Both the position numbers and the translations under genes were made by a program. Below are positions 45,801 through 51,526 of a DNA stretch of 64,000 bases, piece after piece. Every line of letters begins with the position of its first letter. Within the stretch, counting starts at the first letter, position 1. This DNA is from Candidatus Poseidoniales archaeon (lineage in GTDB: Archaea > Thermoplasmatota > Poseidoniia > Poseidoniales > Poseidoniaceae), in assembly GCA_009887135.1 (NCBI GenBank), contig QXYA01000095.1:3315-67314 (forward strand). The letters run 5' to 3'. The notes beneath the pieces are model-generated. The model was not told the DNA's origin, searched no databases, and saw nothing but the letters and a program-made list of their open reading frames with translations.

Positions 45801-46065
45801 ATGAAATCAAGATTCGGCTATCGCTTGTTCCTGAAACACCTAGCAATCCAGTGTCATCGCTGGAAAAGTCATCGTTTGGAAAATCTGAATCGATGTATGT
45901 GTCTGTTGTAGGATTAAGGGTCGAAGTAACATGGAGAACCGTTTGCTCCTCCTCAAGTTGTTCGGGAGCAGGGAAGGCTGATGGGACGAACACATCGGCG
46001 AGTAAAAACATCAAAACCATGATTATGGCTGCTGAAAGATTTCGGGGATTGGTGGTAGTTCTCAT
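36883..46065 (-). CDS. Giant surface protein with DNRLRE and Ig-like modules, membrane anchor and Gly/Pro repeat tail
   Basis: 3060 residues. Signal peptide about 1-32. The first two thirds contain about seven DNRLRE-like beta modules (marked by DTYI/DSYI/DTWL...NYG...LLGV or ...FIDTWL patterns), alternating with FN3-like segments having PTLSW or PVLSW and LWNxS motifs. The last third (about 2060-2910) has around nine Ig-like repeats with VDQFGN/YDQFGN turns. A membrane helix lies at about 2928-2954. The cytoplasmic tail is acidic, then has a Gly/Pro repeat (GPAPGTGPSGP units) and ends in a tryptophan-rich motif (WAQNEDETWYYR). DNRLRE modules occur in archaeal secreted proteins, some linked to disaggregation of polysaccharide matrices; I see no catalytic site. 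It is the likely first gene of an operon with 34277 and the GH1 fusion. Confidence 0.85.
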   Translation of the reverse strand: MRTTTNPRNLSAAIIMVLMFLLADVFVPSAFPAPEQLEEEQTVLHVTSTLNPTTDTYIDSDFPNDDFSSDDTGLLGVSGTSDSRILISFPLNYASTDTIHSSRVDLVCSSSDASNGLAVYPAATSASWNESATWNSRNGVLAWAQPGVDGTADRDGWEPFHLTAPLNIGGGSSTVELNVTALTQAAVASSQSSLDLVISAHEAQYDCELNETLNVANRPAMIVDSSASTAGTGGQITPDFVSDGAPLMTGDFILSADLNPSMTWNAFSGILAEVQVSLDSSFKSTEDDYAWLYNSDIHTSLFTLAGTTGSLAIPSSAAFENGTYMHYRMRSMDTTGILGSWETGSFFLPEHDIIDNGDGTATIAVDINDLSTDLNFIEDAVADENNKNTNYGSSTTLDATLSSNKETIPHFRLAFDALGMHSNATILEASLNLTRSTSSGSATLALHEMDNDDAWNEDELTWLRKKTSQLWRSGGRGLISHATDTGIFGSQISDDFSFDLTPTLQQHLDNGNTGVIDLAMTTRSENGAYSANAGIDSVTFYSSDATSESDKPYLYITYEWGTPVTVAPSLTSPYDGETLWNQSGHNFTGNTTPTLTWSASTSGSYDMIFELSTDGQYHDRIAYVDTRVDSDFLPSDGDFSFTGANSLEAGHMYNWRMLHIDSDGRHGDWTYSTFLISNMDSTWLGGDRYEFRLKQGNASSDGLHPACADSYIDSGMPSSNYGQETELQVSYNTIPSETTILFGCDLSSTFLPNGYAVESANLEVYLSDFPFGSPVVGAWESTQHNWTEDGATWATYDGSNTWGTVGAKGSERSSLLDSVSIGSGFTSSSSVTWNVTLAMQNAMRDNHSADFILGIIGAGSGQIRDALFHTGSAVDAKRPELSFVYVPGSNAIPVEPVPVNPLNGSWSIQPGINPEPVLRPMLNWTHSSAISVGGYAVQVDTTDAFDSSDMSIETSWSNAGFDVNGKTFTPQNDLTVGETWYWRVRTISTTNQLGNWSQTFHFNIPSLTTWNLSSTSAAVEIRHAEAMPDLGLPHFIDTWLAEGGIEGQQNHSTSTSMKVGELGSGYQSTALLKIPLDQIPSPSNARVTNAELNLWALVGSDTNTEIAVRPVLQTWTTDLNNSTYDGTNSWTLDGGRSIGNDVGQLSDLSTSASADWMDWDVTELVQAALANGDSYLSVALMTSDSSDSLITFASTEGLLTQRPWLNLTWTEGTSTIPTVAGANTLPADGDMSWNLSTHVPEPDTRPVLSWTHSNSANIDDWKVFLQNDASDIMEGFTTYDSRVDSSMFDLQSLTFQPSTDLSTNQSVRWFVQPVNNSMLGPRSTSSVFHIPHDIGQEINSTWGYLNISEGGFLPSLNEPSGFIQDIGLDSGSPNQDLSGDSVLSIGRSSFTTSTSARSSVLFSIDISKLPLGNSFEVMSAELYLATESGSNGEVWISQSKVLTSFDADANWNNATSSTTWNAPGAYHSTDTSVPMNGAGLVDSEDSMIFGNITEVIQQALAQGVNTIHILVQPEENFSSVDGRMDFFSSDEASTSLRPSLNLTYRASNPYVASSPSNLLPVDSSTLWNMSAPRPAGVDHVNHSWTPPSSNETGYQICSASDARMIYDLACILSTDTTSLSESNLTWDPSTTTLANTNATSGDEWQYWRVLSYQLIEDYYRIGEYSQVNKYRIPDAQGYDDGLGNHTVNLSSGSIFTSTGLLPAAPDTYTSSSSFNSNYGSSASLLLGSGTSGDHEVYIEYDLSQMPWPSAITPTSVMLRMYRTQVTGVSPITVSAHACSTFNEGFVTALQSPTCSTTEVTRSTLSVTPPNGWLEWDITSLAQSNIANGNLSMTIKLSAVGTASSLHSFHSGESSSIALRPVLRVDYVDNIAGVIPPAQPVLISPVDGTVLYNTTTTLLEPLDKPTLSWNPVTGATGYIVTIRDSSGQYNFKSGISSQITGTNFVFSSSLSPGSTFEWWVQAVNGSIPGPSSSRWIVGIGDPATQDNFDHTWTYEFQTGNEIQEMAHTNVEDASVYSGTADANLDGDSSMIGIDSGQDEYRMLVSTDFGQIPFNPNMNVHSVDLSLYLTDLDFGAGATGMTLSVHKVLTTGWGETSVTWNGTGAATWGAPGLQPGVDYDSTPLDTFFVSNSQATNQWVQMSLGHRSLFIDGTHGWVIIATVNQGWMTVEFADNSDSTSNLRPLMQMNYTDIDSVTISPTATTTDADTSVTFSASTFDYNSLVATVPIVWSASSGQIDASTGVYTPSTTGVHTITACFGVICADETVTVTPGAPVNLIVTPLTATITADDTLQLTADVVDQFGNIVSGESISFTPSNGSMIGTFGDVFQPYSTGGQTVSVTWTTITVIVNVQVELGAPSEIVLVGCEGVTPAGTECEITTTLYDQFGNIIPLSEAGALTYSVTDGLYSEATSMYFADQVGTWQFSLTSGIGLSDSITITTGHGAMDSLEIVPSAWDLTADEVIFMNTTRIDIQGNRLPVSLPLANWTFVSDGAVNVTFNHPVQWIPTGLGGRVITAQYETISSSITVNVTKGAMTGMALIVDSADANDQSYSLTADETLQVKAKATDAKGNRWTIDVNWTMSHPSWTDQSVLLYTLSDETEFMPQLASEIPYMINAEYTFGGVVFSESVSATVSEGMLQIFTMSSIASTGDSSTAYNISADQYLDFSVSLSDGDLNPLDASRLTWLFEDLVSGSVIDMTSTFESDAYHWEATSVGSYRVTAFVVNADGFNYSKQVDISVYHGIAVSLEHTLDTLSEDAGESIDIVITGTDSDGNTFPQDVEWTEDGTTSSRIVPRANIGAYTYQASVAGEHVMIYSTPGATNTFELSIQPQMVVAYLEVVLSATTVDQQASIDVTVEAKDMFYNPIPVPSSARVDSTGRGTVKELGPGQWRVTTLDSGGQTITVTAGQVSESLEIEVTGTFGGFFAAGGALYYVGAVLIGLIAVVLLVLLVMALRSGRGDDDWDDDYDEDDEDSAPATRGPSGPAPGTGPSGPSGPAPGTGPSGPAPGTGPSNPPPEAEEKEDTSWMVEHRVDDDGTEWAQNEDETWYYREPGQTDWAVWED
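37040..37134 (-). repeat. Short tandem repeat encoding Gly/Pro-rich tail
   Basis: A unit of about 27 bases (plus strand GGACCAGTTCCAGGCGCAGG plus ACCACTC) occurs three times with small changes, one copy followed by a 9-base partial unit. It encodes GPSGPAPGT-type repeats in the cytoplasmic tail of the giant surface protein. It is coding, so length changes would be in-frame. No spacers resemble a CRISPR array. Confidence 0.75.
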
Positions 46066-46113
46066 GGCGCTCGCTTCGGCTAAGATGTGGAAGGTTATGA
46101 CTGATTCGCTCTA

Positions 46114-46132
46114 CGCCCCCCATAGGGGGGCG
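46114..46132. other. Perfect GC hairpin in divergent region upstream of rfcS
   Basis: CGCCCCCC-ATA-GGGGGGCG forms an 8-bp stem with a 3-base loop, in an otherwise AT-richer divergent spacer between the giant surface gene (start 46065) and rfcS. It has no U-tract on either side. It lies immediately upstream of the rfcS TATA-like element (46135-46142), so a regulator site or a structured 5' region of the giant surface transcript is more likely than a terminator. Confidence 0.5.
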
Positions 46133-46134
46133 CT

Positions 46135-46142
46135 CAATATAG
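46135..46142 (+). promoter_or_regulatory. TATA-like promoter element of rfcS
   Basis: CAATATAG is centred about 24 bases upstream of the ATG at 46162 and 57 from that at 46195. If initiation follows the local rule, the transcript starts at about 46162. Confidence 0.4.
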
Positions 46143-46194
46143 TCAATTCAAATCCAACCGAATGTTGAAGGAGGCTCGGCATTCTCTTGACGAT

Positions 46195-47151
46195 ATGAGC
46201 GAGTTATGGGTTGAGCGCCATCGGCCACAAAGTGTCTCTGAAATACGTGGCCAATCCTCCGTAGTAAGTCGATTAAAGGTCTATGCAGAACACAAAGAAT
46301 TCCCACACTTGCTTTTTGCAGGCCCACCCGGGACAGGAAAGACCACCGCAGCAATGGCACTAACCAAAGACGTCTATGGGAAAAATTTCCGTGACAATCT
46401 TCTTGAAATGAACGCATCCGACGAGAGAGGATTGGATAAAATACGTTCAAAGGTCAAACAATTTGCACGAACTCAGCCATATGGCGATGCGAAATTCAAA
46501 ATTATTTTCCTTGATGAATCCGATGCTCTAACAAACGATGCTCAAGGAGCACTTCGCCGTATAATGGAGCAATATGCCGAGACATGTCGATTCATTCTAT
46601 CTTGCAACTATTCTTCAAAGGTGATTGAACCAATTCAATCACGGTGTGCAGTATTTCGATTTCGCCCCCTCGCTGATTCAGATGTACTGGCTCAAGTAAA
46701 GTACGTCGCCAAAGAGGAGAAGGTAACTCTCGAAGATGATGCTGCAGAAGCATTGGCTCGAATTGCCCAAGGTGATTTGAGAAGGGCAATCACTGCCCTA
46801 CAAGTTTCAGCTGCAATCAGCAACACTATTTCCAGATCGGTTGTTTATGAAACATCAGCAACGGCTCCACCTGAAGCATTGCATCAATACATCATGGCAT
46901 GTCGGGAGGATGGATTTCACGTTGCACGAAGAAGGTTACAAGAACTTCTCGACAGATATGGTTTGGCAGGGACTGATTTTGTCGGCCAACTTCATCGAGA
47001 ATTATACGGTGTTGATTTTATCTCGGAAACCGACAAATTAGATTTGACTGAGGTCATGGCTGAAGTTGATTATCGTCTTGTTGAGGGCGGTGGCGAGCGC
47101 ATACAACTCGATGCTATGACCGCTCGATTGGTATCCATGCTCAAACCCTGA
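46195..47151 (+). CDS. rfcS: Replication factor C small subunit
   Basis: 318 residues from ATG 46195, the family start (MSELWVERHRPQSV). It is a clamp-loader AAA+ protein. Walker A GPPGTGKT is at 43-50, Walker B LDESDAL is near 105, the sensor-1 region is SCNYSSK, and the RFC signature SRC box (QSRCAVFRF) carries the arginine finger. A C-terminal collar domain follows. It loads the PCNA clamp with the large subunit RfcL, which is not in this window. An upstream in-frame ATG at 46162 fits a leaderless transcript because of the TATA-like element; it would add 11 residues. The GGAGG near 46170 is too far from 46195 to act as a good ribosome site. DP1 is also in this window, so two replisome parts are present. 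Confidence 0.95.
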   Translation: MSELWVERHRPQSVSEIRGQSSVVSRLKVYAEHKEFPHLLFAGPPGTGKTTAAMALTKDVYGKNFRDNLLEMNASDERGLDKIRSKVKQFARTQPYGDAKFKIIFLDESDALTNDAQGALRRIMEQYAETCRFILSCNYSSKVIEPIQSRCAVFRFRPLADSDVLAQVKYVAKEEKVTLEDDAAEALARIAQGDLRRAITALQVSAAISNTISRSVVYETSATAPPEALHQYIMACREDGFHVARRRLQELLDRYGLAGTDFVGQLHRELYGVDFISETDKLDLTEVMAEVDYRLVEGGGERIQLDAMTARLVSMLKP

Positions 47152-47220
47152 TTCTTTCACTTTCACTTTCACATTTACTGCCTGAAGAAAGTAACAGTAT
47201 CTTTGAACTGACGCAGGAAC

Positions 47221-47397
47221 ATGAACCAATCAACTCGAATCATTTTTGACGCCCTATCTTGGACACCTCTTGCCCCTTTGGTCAGGACATATCGACGTAA
47301 ACAAGTCGAAACGATGACAGCGGAATTACGAGTAACAATCGAAATCGATTCGTTGTTCGACCAAATTTTGATGAATCATTCTGATATGCTGTCCTGA
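47221..47397 (+). CDS. Small hypothetical protein (58 aa)
   Basis: ATG 47221 to TGA 47397 encodes 58 residues beginning MNQSTRIIFDALSW. The chain has a basic middle (VRTYRRKQ) and an amphipathic C-terminal helix with EIDSLFDQI. I see no family motif and no membrane helix. It lies 69 bases downstream of rfcS and its end overlaps the convergent membrane-protein gene by 22 bases. The residue make-up looks normal for this genome, but with no homology evidence it may be a chance open frame. Confidence 0.4.
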   Translation: MNQSTRIIFDALSWTPLAPLVRTYRRKQVETMTAELRVTIEIDSLFDQILMNHSDMLS

Positions 47398-48305
47398 TAA
47401 AATGGGGAGGCGTTGATTATTTCTAGCGTCCAAGTGTAGGTCTGAACATTTTCCCAAGGATCTCCTTCTTCCGTAATCACCACTTTGATTGTATGAGTTC
47501 CTTCGCCCAAATCAGTTCCTAAAAAGATTGCAAAGGGTTGATCTTGGTCTCCATGAGGAGTCAAGTTTGGTGAACTCTTATTCGAGCTTGAAGTACCATT
47601 CTTAATCGCCTCAGCATTATCATACCAGTATGATTCATTCACTTCCCTAGTTGATACATTTGCTTGATATTCCCGAGTCACTTCAACTGAAGCCCCATCT
47701 GAATTTTTGTTATCCATTAGACCGAATAAAAGCCATGCGTCCCCTTGCAGAGTAGTTGTTCCGTTGGTGTGCCAAGTAAGTGTCGTCCCTTTGGTAGAAA
47801 CATCAAACGGATATTCAATTGCTTCACCATCGTCTGCAATTACAGTCCAAGATTTCGCTAACTCAGGGGCTGCAATATCTCCAAATGGTGGGTTAACAAG
47901 CAAGAAAGATAATGCTAGGAACGTGAAGGTGTGAAGGAACGCAGCCTTGAACCAAGTGCCACCGCCGTAATGCTCAACAAAGCGTTCTGGCATAACTGTT
48001 CGATGAAGAGTCGGAATAAGGAAGATACATGTCAAAGGGAGAATGTACAGAATTTTTGAGTTCTCTGGATCGGTTACGCCCATCAAGACATATCTCATGA
48101 GGAGAGTAACCAAAAGTGCGAATCCTAAAACCAGCCACATCGAGGCCATATCTGCCTTCTCTTTAGCGACGTGCTTTACTGGGTCGAACGGTTCGATTCC
48201 AAGGTTGCGGCCAGTCCGACGTACCTTCTTTTCCTTACCATCTCCTGGCGCTCGTTGTCGACGCTCACCTTGCGCCGCCGTCATCGCTGTGGAGAGGTCG
48301 ACCAT
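47376..48305 (-). CDS. Membrane protein with extracellular beta-like domain, unknown function
   Basis: 309 residues from ATG 48305 (MVDLSTAM); the frame is open to 48362. A basic cytoplasmic N-terminus of about 50 residues (RRQRAPGDGKEKKVRRTGRN spread over it) is followed by three membrane segments at about 54-72, 84-98 and 120-138. An outside domain of about 170 residues rich in Thr/Asn/Asp follows; it has several N-x-S/T sites and ends in IINASPFY. I recognise no catalytic motif. The outer part resembles a small Ig-like or sensor domain. It sits between rfcS and tRNA-Met, convergent with the small 58-residue frame. The function is unassigned. Confidence 0.7.
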   Translation of the reverse strand: MVDLSTAMTAAQGERRQRAPGDGKEKKVRRTGRNLGIEPFDPVKHVAKEKADMASMWLVLGFALLVTLLMRYVLMGVTDPENSKILYILPLTCIFLIPTLHRTVMPERFVEHYGGGTWFKAAFLHTFTFLALSFLLVNPPFGDIAAPELAKSWTVIADDGEAIEYPFDVSTKGTTLTWHTNGTTTLQGDAWLLFGLMDNKNSDGASVEVTREYQANVSTREVNESYWYDNAEAIKNGTSSSNKSSPNLTPHGDQDQPFAIFLGTDLGEGTHTIKVVITEEGDPWENVQTYTWTLEIINASPFYQDSISE

Positions 48306-48372
48306 ACCCCTGCGGATGAGTGAAAGCGAATGAAGGATGCGGTCAGATTCCTTCGAATACAACCCGCATTAT

Positions 48373-48379
48373 TCAAATG
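48373..48379 (+). promoter_or_regulatory. TATA-like element of tRNA-Met
   Basis: TTCAAAT is centred about 27 bases upstream of the tRNA 5' end (48403). The same heptamer lies at the same distance from tRNA-Val, which supports it as a promoter. Confidence 0.45.
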
Positions 48380-48402
48380 GGGGTTTTCGCAGGCGAGGTT
48401 AG

Positions 48403-48532
48403 GCCGGGGTGGCGTAGTTGGTAGCGCGTCGGACTCATAGGGCAGCCTGAAGGCGATCGTATGACGTGCAAACCCCCTTGTGGTGTCTGAGACATCCGAA
48501 GGTCGCGGGTTCGAGCCCCGCTCCCGGCACCA
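48403..48532 (+). tRNA. tRNA-Met(CAU), elongator type, with 54-nt intron
   Basis: The 5' acceptor arm GCCGGGG pairs with TCCCGGC (48522-48528, one G-U pair). The D-arm is GCGT/GCGC. The anticodon stem TCGGA (48429-48433) pairs with TCCGA (48495-48499). After splicing, the anticodon loop reads CTCATAA, giving anticodon CAU. The intron is 48440-48493, at the canonical archaeal site after position 37. The T-arm is GCGGG/CCCGC with TTCGAGC loop. CCA is encoded (48530-48532). The sequence does not have the initiator-type AGC start. An Ile2 tRNA with modified C34 is less likely, but cannot be excluded by sequence alone. Confidence 0.92.
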
Positions 48533-48572
48533 CCATCGTAGCGTTGAAGGGCTTGGCTGTGCAGCAACCATC

Positions 48573-49925
48573 ATGGCTGAAGCACCTTCTGTAGGTTCGA
48601 GAGTAAAACTGCGACTCGAAACGCTCTCTGGAGATACCATTGTAGAAGGCGTCATTTTACCGCCTGCGGTTGAGCAACACGTCACTGTTAAATTACCAAA
48701 TGGCTACAATCTGAGCCATCCACTTACCCAAACGCATGTCATAGAGTCTGAGATAAAGGAAGCTCAGCCTTCTACACAAGCGTCCCAACCGGCTCACAAT
48801 CCGGACCTACCATCCATTCGAATCATCCACACAGGTGGAACAATCGCTTCTAAGGTAGATTATGTTACAGGAGCAGTTACTGCTCAATTCGAGCCCTCTG
48901 AACTAGTACATCACGTTCCTGAATTGCAACGAATTGCAAACATTGACGCTCACAAAATAGGCAATATGTTCAGCGAAGATATTCGCCCAATGCATTGGAA
49001 TCAAATCATCGATGCTACTGAGAAAGCATTCCAACAAGGATGTGATGGGGTCGTCGTCACACATGGGACTGACACACTCCATATCTCATCATCCGCAGTA
49101 GCATATGCATGGTGTGGAGAAGGAAAGAACACACCTGGACGAATTGCTTTTGTTGGGTCCCAACGATCGAGTGACCGTGCTTCATCAGATGCTGCTCAGA
49201 ACCTCATCGCAGCAGTAACTTGGGCTGCTCAAGGCCCAACGCCGAACGGGAATCTATCTGATTGTGTCGTCGTTGCCATGCATCGAACAAGTGATGATGG
49301 AGCATGTTCAATTCACGCTGCAACAGGTGTTCGAAAACTCCACTCGAGTCGTCGTGACGCGTTCAGACCGGTAAACACCCAACCACTCGCAACAGTAACA
49401 ATCGATGAAGGGATCATTGAAATTCAACTCAGCGAACATTATCAGAAGAACAGAATGGAACATCCAGTACGTGAAAGAGCAACTGCAGCATCACGATTCA
49501 AACCTGATCTATCGATTCGCCAATTCATGGCTGGACCTTGGTTACTCTCCGCTGAGATTAACGAGGCAATAGAATCGAATGTTGATGCCTTAGTCTTCCA
49601 CGGCACTGGACTTGGTCACGTACCAATCGAAAATCCAAATGAAGATGCACCTCAGAACCTCGAATTACGCTCGTCAATTCAGAAGGCGATTGATAACAAC
49701 ATCCCCGTCATGATCGTGAACCAATGCATCCATGGCCCAGTGGATATGAATGTCTACTCCAAAGGAAGAATCCAACAAGAAATAGGCATGTTAGGGCACG
49801 GAATCACGACATCACCTGAAGCTGCAATTGTAAAGTTACATTATGCCCTCTCAACGGACAAAAATGTCCGCGAAATTCTCGCAACCAATCTCTTTGGAGA
49901 AGAAATCTATCAGATAAGAGATTAA
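48573..49925 (+). CDS. gatD: Glutamyl-tRNA(Gln) amidotransferase subunit D
   Basis: 450 residues from ATG 48573. An N-terminal beta-barrel-like domain (about 1-75) is followed by an L-asparaginase I/II-type domain. The nucleophile motif is IHTGGTIASKVD and the second Thr/Asp/Lys set is VVVTHGTDTLHIS. The order matches GatD, which supplies ammonia from glutamine to its partner GatE for making Gln-tRNA(Gln) in archaea. GatE is not in this window. It begins 40 bases after tRNA-Met, so the two may be co-transcribed. The open frame running upstream to 48480 lies inside the tRNA and was ignored. The next gene begins nine bases after the stop. Confidence 0.93.
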   Translation: MAEAPSVGSRVKLRLETLSGDTIVEGVILPPAVEQHVTVKLPNGYNLSHPLTQTHVIESEIKEAQPSTQASQPAHNPDLPSIRIIHTGGTIASKVDYVTGAVTAQFEPSELVHHVPELQRIANIDAHKIGNMFSEDIRPMHWNQIIDATEKAFQQGCDGVVVTHGTDTLHISSSAVAYAWCGEGKNTPGRIAFVGSQRSSDRASSDAAQNLIAAVTWAAQGPTPNGNLSDCVVVAMHRTSDDGACSIHAATGVRKLHSSRRDAFRPVNTQPLATVTIDEGIIEIQLSEHYQKNRMEHPVRERATAASRFKPDLSIRQFMAGPWLLSAEINEAIESNVDALVFHGTGLGHVPIENPNEDAPQNLELRSSIQKAIDNNIPVMIVNQCIHGPVDMNVYSKGRIQQEIGMLGHGITTSPEAAIVKLHYALSTDKNVREILATNLFGEEIYQIRD

Positions 49926-49933
49926 GCGATTCG

Positions 49934-51526
49934 ATGAAGAACCTCATCGACCCTCATCTGTCCATGGCGACTCCTACTGGTGACCCCGTTAGCGAACTTC
50001 GCTCACGTCGAGAAAGTGCTCGATTAGGGGGCGGATTGAAGGCACAGGAAGCCATCCGAGCAGGAGGAAGAGGAACTGCAAGAGACCGTATCGGGATGCT
50101 ATTAGATCCCGATTCATTCATTGAAGTTGATACATTTGTCACGCATCGAACAACTGACCACAATATGTTCCTTCATGAAACACTTGGAGACGGAGTAATT
50201 ACAGGACATGGAACCATTGATGGCCGTAGAGTTCACTGCTTTGCCCAGGACTTCAGCGTTCATGGGGGTTCAATGGGAGAAATGCATGCAAAGAAGATCG
50301 CTAAAGTCGTTGAAATGGCTGAGCGGACAAAAACACCACTCGTATGTGTCTGGGATGGAGGGGGCCAACGTGCTCATGATGGGCTCGATGCACTTGCTGG
50401 AACTGGAGAACTCCTCGATCGACTTGTCCAATGCAGTGGTAGAATTCCAGTCCTCAGCCTTGTCCTTGGACCTGTCGTTGGTGTTTCCGCACTGGCTGCA
50501 AGTCTGTCTGATTTCACAATACTTGGAGAAGAGCATGGGCAGTTATTCCTATCCTCTCCACTCGAAACTCCTGAAGTGCAACAAGGTGAAGTTGACGCAT
50601 CTGGACTTGGAGGCGCATCACTTCATGCGTCAAGGTCGGGAATTGCTTGTTTGGTAGCAGATGACGAAGAAGATGCATGTTTCCTCGTTCACGAGATACT
50701 ATCTTATCTTCCAGACCACAACGATGCTGAACCTCCATTCGTAGCGACTGAAGATCCAATAACCCGTCTCAATGAAGAATTAGAAACACTCGTTCCTGAC
50801 AATCCCAATCGTCCCTATGACATGGTGAAGGTTGTCGAAGAAGTTGTTGATGATGGAGAATTCTTAGAACTCTTCACAAATTACGCAGAAAACATCATCA
50901 TTGGATTCGCTCGACTTAACGGACGTACAATCGGTATTGTCGGCAATCAACCAAATGTTCTCGCAGGCTGCTTAGATATTGACGCATCGATCAAGGCCGC
51001 TCGATTCATTCGCCTATGTGATGCATTCAACATCCCTCTTGTAACGTTCGAAGATGTTCCAGGATTCCTTCCAGGTGTTGTTCAAGAATGGGGTGGAATC
51101 ATTCGACATGGAGCAAAACTCCTCTTCGCCTATGCTGAAGCAACAGTCCCCAAACTTACACTCATCACGAGAAAAGCATACGGTGGAGCCTACTTGGCAA
51201 TGTCATGTAAGCATTTACAGAGTGATTACAATGTCGCTTGGCCAACTGCTGAACTTGCAGTAATGGGGGCAGAAGGAGCGGTTAACATCATTCATCGAAG
51301 AGAAATCAACGCAGTTGAACCAGAACAACAAGAAGACGTTCGTCTTCGACTCGTCGATGAATACAAAGCCAAATTTGGTGATCCATACGTTGCAGCAAGA
51401 AATGGTTGGCTTGATGATGTCATCGAACCTTCAGAAAGCAGATTGCGTCTTTGCAGAGCACTGAATATTCTACGCTCAAAGCGAGAATGGAGCCCACCTA
51501 AGAAACACGGCAACATTCCTCTATGA
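49934..51526 (+). CDS. Acyl-CoA carboxylase beta (carboxyltransferase) subunit
   Basis: 530 residues with both carboxyltransferase halves. Landmarks: ELRSRRESARLGGG at the start, RGTARDRIGMLLD, FAQDFSVHGGSMGEMHAKKI (acyl-CoA binding), and in the second half VGNQPNVLAG, FEDVPGFLPG and the KAYGGAYLAM loop. These match propionyl-/methylmalonyl-type CoA carboxylase beta subunits (PccB/MmdA). It would move CO2 from biotin to propionyl-CoA or acetyl-CoA. No biotin carboxylase or biotin carrier gene is adjacent, so the partner must lie elsewhere. An internal ATG at 49964 could be the start. Its end overlaps the convergent surface protein gene by six bases. Confidence 0.9.
   Translation: MKNLIDPHLSMATPTGDPVSELRSRRESARLGGGLKAQEAIRAGGRGTARDRIGMLLDPDSFIEVDTFVTHRTTDHNMFLHETLGDGVITGHGTIDGRRVHCFAQDFSVHGGSMGEMHAKKIAKVVEMAERTKTPLVCVWDGGGQRAHDGLDALAGTGELLDRLVQCSGRIPVLSLVLGPVVGVSALAASLSDFTILGEEHGQLFLSSPLETPEVQQGEVDASGLGGASLHASRSGIACLVADDEEDACFLVHEILSYLPDHNDAEPPFVATEDPITRLNEELETLVPDNPNRPYDMVKVVEEVVDDGEFLELFTNYAENIIIGFARLNGRTIGIVGNQPNVLAGCLDIDASIKAARFIRLCDAFNIPLVTFEDVPGFLPGVVQEWGGIIRHGAKLLFAYAEATVPKLTLITRKAYGGAYLAMSCKHLQSDYNVAWPTAELAVMGAEGAVNIIHRREINAVEPEQQEDVRLRLVDEYKAKFGDPYVAARNGWLDDVIEPSESRLRLCRALNILRSKREWSPPKKHGNIPL

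Noticed and set aside
46162..46194. rfcS starting at ATG 46162
   Set aside because: The family normally begins at the MSELWVE position; the upstream ATG remains possible because of its TATA spacing.
48403..48532. Initiator tRNA-Met or tRNA-Ile2
   Set aside because: The acceptor GCCGGGG and general form fit elongator Met; the initiator in archaea normally begins AGCGGG. Ile2 cannot be wholly ruled out.
48480..48572. Open frame upstream of gatD to 48480
   Set aside because: It runs through the 3' half of tRNA-Met, and the family start fits ATG 48573.
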